A stretch of DNA of 37,486 bases from Allorhizocola rhizosphaerae (GTDB taxonomy: Bacteria > Actinomycetota > Actinomycetes > Mycobacteriales > Micromonosporaceae): the NCBI RefSeq assembly GCF_003426775.1, contig NZ_QJUG01000067.1, forward strand, positions 1-37,486. The letters are read 5' to 3'. The notes beneath the pieces were generated by a model. That model did no database searches. It saw nothing but the letters and a program-made list of their open reading frames with translations, and had not been told where the DNA came from. Each line of letters opens with the position of its first letter. Within the stretch, counting starts at the first letter, position 1. Shown here one piece after another: positions 21,777 to 29,210 of the stretch. The position numbers were made by a program, and so were the translations under genes.

Positions 21777-22562
21777 CTACTTCCCCTTTTGGCCGTCCGT
21801 CTTGAACGGCGCGAGGCGTGCGTGGACGATCAGGTCGTGCAGCGTGTCGTAGGCCGTGGCCCGGTCGGGCAAGCTCGTATCAACGGCGGCCTGCTCCAGA
21901 GTGCCACGCAGCCGGGTAACCGCGGCGGCTAGCCGCTCTGCCGCCACGATGTCGGCGAGCTGGCGGTGTTCGCCTTCCCGCTTGGCGGCGATCAGCTCCG
22001 GTACAAAGGGCAGATCGTGTTCGTGCCAGAGCAGGCGCAAGTCACACAAGATCTGGCCGGTGTGCATCAGGTGAATGCCGGTTAGCAGCACCCGCAACGT
22101 GTATAGGGCCGGTTTCAGTTCACCGTTGCGCTCGAACAGCTTCCACTGCGTGGCGGCGAACCCGAGGTAATGGTGGGCGTGATGGCGAGTCAAGAACTGT
22201 GGTGCCAGCGCCACCAACTGTTGATGCAGCGGCGAGGTGGCCACAACGAGCGGCGAGAGCAGTTGCTCGGCCACATAGCCGTTGTTCTTCAGCAGAAGCC
22301 GGCAGAACTTGAGCAGGTCATGGGTGACGAGATCAAGCTCCACGCCGTCGCGTGTTCCCATGTGCTGCAACGTGTCTTCGCCGTGACTCAGCCCCACTAC
22401 CTGTTCGGCGGGCAGGACGTGCACGCCGCGCATGTCCACGTCGGAGTCGACCGAGGCGAACCCATACAGGTGCGCGCCGGAAATCGTGGCGAACACCAGC
22501 GGATATGGCTGCTCGCCGACGATGGTGTGTAGCCAGCCGGGCAGGTCGTCAGAGTTGGGCAC
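21777..22562 (-). CDS. Pol-beta-type nucleotidyltransferase, RlaP-like (second copy)
   Basis: This 261-aa protein has the nucleotidyltransferase core near its N-terminus: PLVFATISGAHLYGFASVDS followed by DVDMRGVHVLP. GxxxYGxxxxxSDxDxRG is the signature of the predicted RNA-repair-associated pol-beta family (PF10127/RlaP), with metal-binding DxD. EDTLQHMGTRDGVELDLVTH supplies the third acidic residue, and a helical C-terminal half follows (ALYTLRVLLTGIHLMHTGQI). Such enzymes add nucleotides to RNA ends or other acceptors. Here the G-S of the GS motif is SGAHLYG, slightly unusual. It overlaps the first copy by 14 bases. Confidence 0.85.
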   Translation of the reverse strand: MPNSDDLPGWLHTIVGEQPYPLVFATISGAHLYGFASVDSDVDMRGVHVLPAEQVVGLSHGEDTLQHMGTRDGVELDLVTHDLLKFCRLLLKNNGYVAEQLLSPLVVATSPLHQQLVALAPQFLTRHHAHHYLGFAATQWKLFERNGELKPALYTLRVLLTGIHLMHTGQILCDLRLLWHEHDLPFVPELIAAKREGEHRQLADIVAAERLAAAVTRLRGTLEQAAVDTSLPDRATAYDTLHDLIVHARLAPFKTDGQKGK

Positions 22563-23265
22563 GGCGGGTCCTGATCAGGAAATCGTTGACAGTGTTACGG
22601 TCCGGCTCGTCCGGGAGCATCGTTTTCCCGGCAGCGTCACGCAGCTGATCCTCCAATAGGGAGGACCATTGCTGGATCTCCTCCCACGAACGTTCACCGC
22701 GCTTGACCACCAGAAGATCCTCGCGGTGATCGCTGACATCGACCAGGATCTGCCCGGTCCTGAGCACGTGCGCTCCGGCAAGCAGCAGCCGCAGCATGTG
22801 CATAGCCTGCTTCCACTTGACCCTGTTGCTCTTGCGGCGGGAAGCCTCAAGCCGCTGAAACTGGTCACGCGCGTAGCCACCATAGGATTGAGCCACCCTG
22901 CGGGACAGGAACGCCTGCCTCAGCTCCAGCAGCTCGCTACCCACCGGTGTGATCTGCTCAACGATGGGCGACCAGAGACACTCCAGCACCGTCGGATTGG
23001 CCTGCAACGCCAGGTCACAGCAGCGCTCCAGCTCCCATGAAAACTGCTCCTCGGCAGGCCCGTCCACATGCGACGGTGGCTTATCCAAACCCCAGAACAG
23101 CTCGGTAGGCGCCAGATAGACACCACGACGGTCTGTATCCGACTCAGCCTGGGCCAGGCCATACGCCCGGGAGCCCACGACGCACGCGTATACCGTGTGA
23201 CCCATGACAAGATCATGCGATGTCGTCAGCCCGGTAGCGGAATGAGCAGGCGTGGACGGTGGCAT
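22549..23265 (-). CDS. Pol-beta-type nucleotidyltransferase, RlaP-like (first copy)
   Basis: From the ATG at 23265 (AGGA seven bases upstream) the protein has 238 aa and starts about 30 residues before the core GSRAYGLAQAESDTDRRGVY, with metal-binding DxD and the RG pair of the RlaP-type family. PAEEQFSWELERCCDLALQA and NPTVLECLWSP match the family middle. The frame is open to 23472, but that start would leave no room for a promoter beside the divergent gene; the 69 extra residues look only partly protein-like. It heads the minus-strand operon and shares its architecture with the next gene, pointing to duplication followed by divergence and perhaps a heterodimer. Confidence 0.82.
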   Translation of the reverse strand: MPPSTPAHSATGLTTSHDLVMGHTVYACVVGSRAYGLAQAESDTDRRGVYLAPTELFWGLDKPPSHVDGPAEEQFSWELERCCDLALQANPTVLECLWSPIVEQITPVGSELLELRQAFLSRRVAQSYGGYARDQFQRLEASRRKSNRVKWKQAMHMLRLLLAGAHVLRTGQILVDVSDHREDLLVVKRGERSWEEIQQWSSLLEDQLRDAAGKTMLPDEPDRNTVNDFLIRTRRAQL

Positions 23266-23471
23266 CCCGCGATCCTGCCAGTTCACCAGCAGGAACGCAC
23301 ACGATTTGTGATCCCGGTCCAGCGGCTGATCACCCAGGGAAGTACGCAATTCGTACATAGGTGACTGGGTGGGCATTTTGTCATTGGCTATCAGGCGCAG
23401 GTGCCAGCCCCGGACCCGTCCGCCCTCCCGCACCAGTTCGATGCAACCCGGCCATGGACTCCGCATAGGCA

Positions 23472-24323
23472 ATGAGGGACGCTATGCCAATGCCTGCGCA
23501 AGAGCACGTGGTAACCAGCACGGCAGAGTCACTGCAAGTGATGGCGGTGCCGCTAACCGCAGATAGCGTGGCGTCTCCGCGGCTCGTCTACGGCGGCCTC
23601 GAAGTGGCCAACGCAGCCGGGACCGACTCGGCTTACCATGCGCTCTATTTTGAGATCAACGGGTCTGGCGACCTAGGCCGGGTGACCTTCGAAGGGCTGG
23701 ATGCGATCCGAGGCTCGCGTGGCGAGCACCTCCCGTTCGACGATTCGGCCATCCGATACAGCCATGGCGATTGGGTGTTCACCGTGGACGGCTCACGGTG
23801 GCTACGAGAGCGGCACGCGTATGAGACCCGCCATTACTCGACGCCGCTGCTGGACACGCACCGGCACTACCTATTCGTGTTCCACGACTACTTCGTCGAG
23901 GCCATCGCCGAGGGCATCTGGTTCGACATCGCCGACCGGGCTAATCCGTTCTCCCCGCCAGTGTCCCATCCGCTCCAGCCGTTCGGTCTGGACCTTCCAT
24001 ACGAGCGATTCACCTCGGCTGACGGACTGGAGTGGGAGCTGCGACGCTCGCCACGACCGGATGCCGACCTGATCCGCGACTCACGGTTGTGTTCTCAGCG
24101 CGTATTCCAGTTCAATCTGTTGCTTGACGGCTCCAATAAGGAAGCGGCCAGCATCTGGATACGCACCATCAACGGCGTCTTGATCTCACGGATGAGCCGC
24201 GCCTGGGTGGACCATGTGGGCCAGTTGGAGAGGTTCGCCAGCCCTGGTGATTTCTCCGGCCAGTGGGAGACCTACCTGTCCGGGGTCGCCGAGCGTCGCC
24301 GCCAGATGGGCAAAGTGCCGTGA
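23472..24323 (+). CDS. Unknown 283-aa protein
   Basis: No domain is recognised. The sequence is rich in aromatic and acidic residues, with conserved-looking stretches SAIRYSHGDWVFTVDGSRWL, THRHYLFVFHDYFVEAIAEG, IWFDIADRANPF and WIRTINGVLISRMS. There is no signal peptide. The C-terminal ATPs or metal motifs typical of enzymes are not seen. ATG at 23472 or 23484 may be used. It is divergent from the nucleotidyltransferase operon and overlaps the SUKH-like gene by GTGA. The pair could be an accessory or immunity part of the neighbouring system (inference). Confidence 0.65.
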   Translation: MRDAMPMPAQEHVVTSTAESLQVMAVPLTADSVASPRLVYGGLEVANAAGTDSAYHALYFEINGSGDLGRVTFEGLDAIRGSRGEHLPFDDSAIRYSHGDWVFTVDGSRWLRERHAYETRHYSTPLLDTHRHYLFVFHDYFVEAIAEGIWFDIADRANPFSPPVSHPLQPFGLDLPYERFTSADGLEWELRRSPRPDADLIRDSRLCSQRVFQFNLLLDGSNKEAASIWIRTINGVLISRMSRAWVDHVGQLERFASPGDFSGQWETYLSGVAERRRQMGKVP

Positions 24324-24781
24324 CCGAGCCGACGGTTCGTGGCCTGCCGCTTCCTCGGCTTCTGATCGACATGCTCACGGACGGGCGGTGGCGGTATCCA
24401 GGCGATGCAGCATTGCGGCACTTTCTGCCGTGGTTCGAAGCGCCGCTGGCCTTCTTGTCCAGCATGAAGCAGATGGATCAAGAGTCGGCGTCGCTGGACA
24501 TGTTCGCCGACGACCAGTTGTCGGCACGACTATTCAGGACGGTGCGCGGCAGCGCACATGGTGAGGCCGTCGAGCTGCCATGGCTCGACATCGAGCGGGC
24601 TGTGTTGATAGCGGTCAACAGGGTTCCTGGCGACGATGTCGCCATCGCGCTGGACTATCGCCAAGACCACGGCAAGCCACGCGTTGTGGCCAGCGACTTC
24701 TGGACTGACCCGAAGCAATGTTCATGGCGGCTCGTGGCACCCAGTTTCACCGCGTTCGCGACCGACCTTGGGATCAACTGA
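24320..24781 (+). CDS. SMI1/KNR4 (SUKH)-like protein
   Basis: From the GTG at 24320, overlapping the previous stop by 4 bases, the product has 153 aa. WFEAPLAFLSSMKQMDQESA, then LPWLDIERAVLIAVNRVPGD and VAIALDYRQDHGKPRVVASD match SUKH-superfamily proteins of actinomycetes. SUKH proteins are often immunity proteins against polymorphic or nucleic-acid-targeting toxins, but many stand-alone ones have no known partner. No toxin is recognised nearby other than the unknown gene just upstream. Confidence 0.7.
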   Translation: MTEPTVRGLPLPRLLIDMLTDGRWRYPGDAALRHFLPWFEAPLAFLSSMKQMDQESASLDMFADDQLSARLFRTVRGSAHGEAVELPWLDIERAVLIAVNRVPGDDVAIALDYRQDHGKPRVVASDFWTDPKQCSWRLVAPSFTAFATDLGIN

Positions 24782-24812
24782 CCAGGCTCCTGACTGACCG
24801 TCGCCAGGAGAA

Positions 24813-27155
24813 TCAGCAGAGTATGTCGGGTCCGGCGTCTGCCTGAACGAGGAGCCGTTGAGCCTGCTGCTTCTTGGTCTCAATGTGCCGTAGCCCCTCC
24901 TCTATCGCGGCGACTTCGCCGAGCCATTGCATCTTGCGGGCTTCTTCGAGCCGGTCGCGGTGGTTGGTTTCGATCTGTAAGAGCCGGGGAAGTTGTTGCA
25001 GGTCAAGGCGGAGCATCGGGCACCTGACACACGCGTGTTCGTGTTGACATGGCGTTCCGTAGGGGCGGTCGCAGATACCGAGGGCGACTTTGCGCAGCTG
25101 AAAGTGGTCGCGGAACTCAGCCCATTCAGTATCAGTGGGTTCGCGGTATTCCTCGTTGGGCCGACGGGCACGTCCTGCGTCGATGAACGCCCGGTAGTGC
25201 CGGATCACCTCCTCCTCATACACCGCGACATACCCCTGGGTGGTATTAAGATCAAGATGGCCGAGGATCTTGGCGGCAATATGGATGGGCAGGCCGCTGT
25301 TGACTGTTTCGGTGCTGAAGATTCTGCGGAAGTCGTGGGCGGAGAACCTGATGGGGCTGCTGTCCACATCGGTGATGCCTGCCTGGGCGGCGAGTTTGTC
25401 GAGCAGGTCGCCGACGTAGCCGGCGCTGATGACGGCGAGACGGTTCAGCGAGCGGCGCTGGAAAAGGTGCGGCAGTGGCGGCCCGAAGACTCGCTCGTGG
25501 TGGTCGTAGCGTGACAGCAGCGGGACCTTCCCATCAGGTCCTTTGACTCGGCGGATGATGCGTGCCAGCACCGACACCAGTTCAGGGTTGGCGGGGATGA
25601 CCCGTTCACGGTCGGTTTTCGAGGGGCTGATTTGCAGCAGCGGCACCATTTCCCCGTTGGGGGTCTGGTATTGGCGCAGCGACAGGTGGGTCAGTTCCAG
25701 CAGCTCCTCGATCCGAGCTCCGGTGCGCCGCAACACTTCGACGGCGGCCCACGCCCAAAACGCCTGGTCCTCCTCGACCGCTGCGTCCAGCCGCGGCCCG
25801 TCGGTCGAGATCGGACGTATCAGCAGCTTATAGGGCTGCCATACCTTGGTCGGTTTGCCGGTGCGTTCGTAGGTGATGCCGTCGACGGTGAACCGGTCCC
25901 CGGCCTGGGTGTCGCGGGCGGCGGCCAGGAGCCGCTCGGCTTGAGCCAGTTGGGTTTCGGCAGCGGCGACCAGCTGTGGGAGTACGGGAATGAGGGTGCG
26001 GGTGCGTTGGTGCATCCGGGCCTGACGGCGCCGTTTTTCCTTAACAGTGCCGCGCATGTCGGCGTCAGTGACCGGGCACGGGGCCGACCACTGCGCCCAC
26101 AGGCCGGGCTCGTCCATCGCCCACTGCTGCAGATCCAAGTAGAACGCCCGCACTGCCAGCAGCATGGTCTCGTAGTGCAGCCGGGGCCGCCCATCGGGAA
26201 GCACCCGGATGCGCTGCTTCCACGCCTGGGCCACCTCGGCGGGCAGCCGCAGGGAGTCGATGCCGGGATGGTGGCGCTCCAGGTCGATCCAAAAATGCTC
26301 GGCCAGCACCTGCGACAGCGTTGACAGCGAGTTGTAGTCCAGCGCCGCCGCCCGCTCGGCCAGATAGTGCACCAGCACGTCACGCATCGCCTTGTTAGCG
26401 ATCGGGTACCGGTCCACCATCTGCGCGACGGTCAGCTGCCCACGGGCACTGGCCTGCCTGAAGGTCGGCGGCGCATCGGCCAGCCCGCCGATCGCTTTAA
26501 GCAGGTCGTAGGCCAGCGCCAGCGCGGTGGTGTAGCGGCCGGTGGCAAGGCGGGCCGCCGCGTAGGTGGTCAGGTCGCGGAAGTGGACCTGCCGCAGGTC
26601 TTTGCCGGTCACGATGACCACACGGGTCAGGATGGTTAACGCAGCCTGGCGATGCATCGCCGATCCGACATGGCCCTGCGCCAATCGCTCCAGTTCGGCG
26701 AACGCTTCCCGCTGATGGTGGCGGCGGTAGGTGTCGTACAGGTGCTGCGGGCGGTTGCCGAACAGCCACTCGTATGACGGGCGGACTACCCCGACCACTA
26801 TCAGCGTGCTGACGCCGGTGAAGTAGTGCGACCGTTTTGGGCCGTCGAACGGCTCGGGCACCCAGCCCGGCGGCTGATTGTCGGCGGTGGACAACAGCCA
26901 CCGGTCCTGCCATGTGTCGGCAGGCATACCGTCCAGCCAGGCCAGGACCCGCCGCACCGACAACCGGCGCGCGTTACGCACCCGCGCTGTGGGGTCATCG
27001 AACAACTCGGTGACCCGCTCCAGCACCACCGCGACGGTGGCGTGGTCGTGCTCGTTGGGTGTTGGCGGTGGCGGAGCGATCGGAGCGGGAACCTGCAACA
27101 GTTCCGGTCGCCGCTGGCTGACCGGGGTACGCGGCACATTTCCATAGCGCGGCAT
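24813..27155 (-). CDS. Large tyrosine recombinase with C-terminal Cys/His cluster
   Basis: From the ATG at 27155 (MPRYGNVPRTP) the protein has 780 aa. The long N-terminal half is helical. The catalytic domain has Arg in RRTGARIEELLEL, HxxR in SAHDFRRIFSTE, His in ILGHLDLNTTQGYV and the nucleophile Tyr in that same stretch, so it looks active. After it comes CDRPYGTPCQHEHACVRCP, a Cys/His cluster likely to bind zinc. Size and tail resemble TnpB of Tn554-type elements. Start and the preceding stop share a base (TGATG), so it is co-translated with the smaller recombinase. Confidence 0.85.
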   Translation of the reverse strand: MPRYGNVPRTPVSQRRPELLQVPAPIAPPPPTPNEHDHATVAVVLERVTELFDDPTARVRNARRLSVRRVLAWLDGMPADTWQDRWLLSTADNQPPGWVPEPFDGPKRSHYFTGVSTLIVVGVVRPSYEWLFGNRPQHLYDTYRRHHQREAFAELERLAQGHVGSAMHRQAALTILTRVVIVTGKDLRQVHFRDLTTYAAARLATGRYTTALALAYDLLKAIGGLADAPPTFRQASARGQLTVAQMVDRYPIANKAMRDVLVHYLAERAAALDYNSLSTLSQVLAEHFWIDLERHHPGIDSLRLPAEVAQAWKQRIRVLPDGRPRLHYETMLLAVRAFYLDLQQWAMDEPGLWAQWSAPCPVTDADMRGTVKEKRRRQARMHQRTRTLIPVLPQLVAAAETQLAQAERLLAAARDTQAGDRFTVDGITYERTGKPTKVWQPYKLLIRPISTDGPRLDAAVEEDQAFWAWAAVEVLRRTGARIEELLELTHLSLRQYQTPNGEMVPLLQISPSKTDRERVIPANPELVSVLARIIRRVKGPDGKVPLLSRYDHHERVFGPPLPHLFQRRSLNRLAVISAGYVGDLLDKLAAQAGITDVDSSPIRFSAHDFRRIFSTETVNSGLPIHIAAKILGHLDLNTTQGYVAVYEEEVIRHYRAFIDAGRARRPNEEYREPTDTEWAEFRDHFQLRKVALGICDRPYGTPCQHEHACVRCPMLRLDLQQLPRLLQIETNHRDRLEEARKMQWLGEVAAIEEGLRHIETKKQQAQRLLVQADAGPDILC

Positions 27156-28381
27156 CAACGGCCTCCGAACACGCTGTCCAAATCGGACTGGTCGTAGTGC
27201 CAGCCGTCCGCCTGCACCGGCGGCGCGGCAGGCCGGTTGTAGTGCTCCTGCAACTTGGCGATTACCTCGTCCACGCGGGGTCGCACGTAGCCGCTGGTAG
27301 TCGTGATATGCCGGTGTCGCATTACCTGCTGGGCATCCACCAGGCTCACATTCGGATCGTTGACCAGCCGCAGGCACAGCGTGTGGCGAAGATCGTGGAT
27401 CGTGATGTTGGTGGCGAGCCTCTCGTTGATCCGGCGTAGGACGGCCCGCAGCGCGGTGTAGGTCAACGGCCGCAACGGGTTACGGCGGGTCCACCACAAC
27501 GGCTCGCACGGTTCGGGCCGATGGCCCTGCTGCGAAAGGTCGCCCAGATACAACGCCAGCCATGCGAACGCCTCCGGCGACGCCGGGCACGCCTGCTTGG
27601 CACCGCCCAATCCCTTGCCCCGCACGAAGATCCGGCCATCGCCGGGGTGTGCATCGGACACGCTCATTCCCAGCAGCTCAGCGGCGCGGGCACCGCTGGT
27701 CAAAAACATGCTGAACAGTGCCCGGTCCCGGTGACAATCCAAGTGTGCGAACAGATCCGCTAGCACCTCATCGGGGACCGCCCGTGGCGCAAGCTCGGGT
27801 TGCTTCTGCCGCAGCGGCCCCCGTCGCCGTAGCCCGAACGGCTCCAGCGGATTGTGGTGCGCATAAACCCGGCCGCCCCGATACCGGCGCGGCGGCACCG
27901 GCGATACCACCGGGCCATCGCCGTTTCGAAGGTGAAAGTCATAGAACTCGGCGATCACCGAGATTGCATGGTTGATCGTCGCCGGAGCGTACCCCTCACG
28001 CAGATACGGCTTGCCGGTGCGCGGGTTGACCGATCCCGGAGCCGGAGCACCCCTTCGGCGCCGGTCCCGGGCCGGATTGTGACTGGTGCGCAGCCACAGT
28101 ACGAAGTCACGCATATCGCTGCGCTGAGCCCGGTCCCACTCGACCTCGATCGCGGCCAGGAATCGGAACCAGCGCAGCATGTCGAACGCATACGAACGGC
28201 AGGACGCGGTGCTCGACCCGCAGGCCAGCACGTTGCGCAAGAACCCGCTGACTGGGCCAACAGGCTCACCCGCGCCGTCGACCACGATCCACGGCAGCAC
28301 TGGGTCGGGCCTGGACCGGACCGAGCCCACCCTTGCCACCGTCAGCGAGGCGATGTCCCGCATCACATCTGGGCCGCCCAT
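27155..28381 (-). CDS. Tyrosine recombinase (partner of the large recombinase)
   Basis: 408 aa from the ATG at 28381, chosen for AAGGAGGAG immediately upstream; the frame stays open to 28465. A core-binding domain (SYAFDMLRWFRFLAAIEVEW) precedes the catalytic domain with Arg in TSGARAAELLGM, HxxR in IHDLRHTLCLRL, His in VMRHRHITTTSGYV and the Tyr nucleophile in that motif. All catalytic residues are present. It pairs with the large recombinase as TnpA does with TnpB in Tn554-like elements; no third, TnpC-like gene is visible. The two probably mobilise a block that includes neighbouring genes. Confidence 0.87.
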   Translation of the reverse strand: MGGPDVMRDIASLTVARVGSVRSRPDPVLPWIVVDGAGEPVGPVSGFLRNVLACGSSTASCRSYAFDMLRWFRFLAAIEVEWDRAQRSDMRDFVLWLRTSHNPARDRRRRGAPAPGSVNPRTGKPYLREGYAPATINHAISVIAEFYDFHLRNGDGPVVSPVPPRRYRGGRVYAHHNPLEPFGLRRRGPLRQKQPELAPRAVPDEVLADLFAHLDCHRDRALFSMFLTSGARAAELLGMSVSDAHPGDGRIFVRGKGLGGAKQACPASPEAFAWLALYLGDLSQQGHRPEPCEPLWWTRRNPLRPLTYTALRAVLRRINERLATNITIHDLRHTLCLRLVNDPNVSLVDAQQVMRHRHITTTSGYVRPRVDEVIAKLQEHYNRPAAPPVQADGWHYDQSDLDSVFGGR

Positions 28382-28455
28382 ATCTCCTCCTTCGCTCTTG
28401 CTCCAGGAGGAGATTCCGACCGGGTCGGCGCTCACCCGCGTAGGACACGCCGTTA

Positions 28456-28714
28456 GTGCGGTCAACAGTGTTTACCTGCACCACCCAGCCGATGACCCTG
28501 CTTGCCGAGCAGTGGAACTGCGCCCTGCTCCTCGACAACGGCGGCGACCTATGGTTCGTCAACCGGCTTCCCGGCGGCCAGTGGGACTGGAGTACCGCCG
28601 ACCACATCCACGAACACCACGACTTCTACGACGCAGCCTCATCATCACCCGCAGTTGCGCCAGACCGCCACCGTCCTGGCCAACCCGACGCAGCTGCGCC
28701 GCGACCCCTCGTAA
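28456..28714 (+). pseudogene. Degenerate copy of the small Cys-rich protein gene
   Basis: The frame from the GTG at 28456 encodes FTCTTQPMTLLAEQWNCALL and NGGDLWFVNRLPGGQWDW, matching CATQPTTLLAPHAALFL and HGDLWTVPTLAADRFDW of the next gene. The N-terminal Cys-rich part is missing. Near 28645 the match continues in another frame as PQLRQTATVLANPTQLRRDP with stop at 28712-28714, so there is also a frameshift. It is followed by an intrinsic terminator. It appears to be a tandem duplicate damaged at both ends, perhaps by the adjacent recombinase element. Confidence 0.65.
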
Positions 28715-28738
28715 ACCCAGCACACCAAGGGCCTGGTC

Positions 28739-28773
28739 GGGCCGCCCGAGAGGGCGGCCCACCGGCCCTTTTT
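28739..28773 (+). terminator. Intrinsic terminator before the Cys-rich gene
   Basis: GGGCCGCCC (28739-28747) and GGGCGGCCC (28752-28760) form a perfect 9-bp stem with a GAGA tetraloop, followed by TTTTT at 28769-28773. It lies only 25 bases before the next start codon, with AAGGAG in between, so it may act as an attenuator as well as ending the upstream unit. Confidence 0.8.
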
Positions 28774-28798
28774 GTGTTTCACCCCAAGGAGAACGCAC

Positions 28799-29122
28799 GT
28801 GACCCGCCTGCCACCGAGCCCTTTCGAGCGCACCTGCGACTGCCGCTGCCCAACGCACCACGGACGGCACCGCTTCACCTACAACGACTCCGGCTGCCAC
28901 TGCCGGATCACCTGCGCCACCCAGCCAACCACTCTGCTGGCCCCACACGCGGCCTTGTTCCTCAACTACCACGGCGACCTGTGGACGGTGCCGACGCTCG
29001 CGGCGGACCGCTTCGATTGGCGGCGCGCCGCACCGGTCACCACCGACCGCAACCCGGCCGACAGCGCCATCGCGCGCCTCCTGCGCACGGCCACAGCCGA
29101 ATTGCGCCAACACCTTTCCTGA
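28799..29122 (+). CDS. Small Cys-rich protein of unknown function
   Basis: The 107-aa product (GTG at 28799, AAGGAG upstream) begins TRLPPSPFERTCDCRCPTHH, then GCHCRITCATQPTTLLAP, and ends with a helical tail ARLLRTATAELRQHL. The seven N-terminal Cys and His residues suggest zinc binding. No family is recognised. A degraded paralogue precedes it. Its position before an SLT/M23 hydrolase resembles the small accessory genes of actinomycete integrative elements. Confidence 0.65.
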   Translation: MTRLPPSPFERTCDCRCPTHHGRHRFTYNDSGCHCRITCATQPTTLLAPHAALFLNYHGDLWTVPTLAADRFDWRRAAPVTTDRNPADSAIARLLRTATAELRQHLS

Positions 29123-29139
29123 ACCACCCCAGTCCTTCT

Positions 29140-29186
29140 GGGCCGCCGCGCCGGCCACACCGAGCGCGCACGCGGCCCCTTTTTTT
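29140..29186 (+). terminator. Intrinsic terminator before the peptidoglycan hydrolase gene
   Basis: GGGCCGC (29140-29146) pairs with GCGGCCC (29172-29178); the loop has further pairing potential, and seven T follow at 29180-29186. It lies 24 bases before the next start codon, the same spacing as the terminator at 28739-28773. Confidence 0.8.
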
Positions 29187-29210
29187 GTTGCCCAGAAAGG
29201 CCATCACGCC

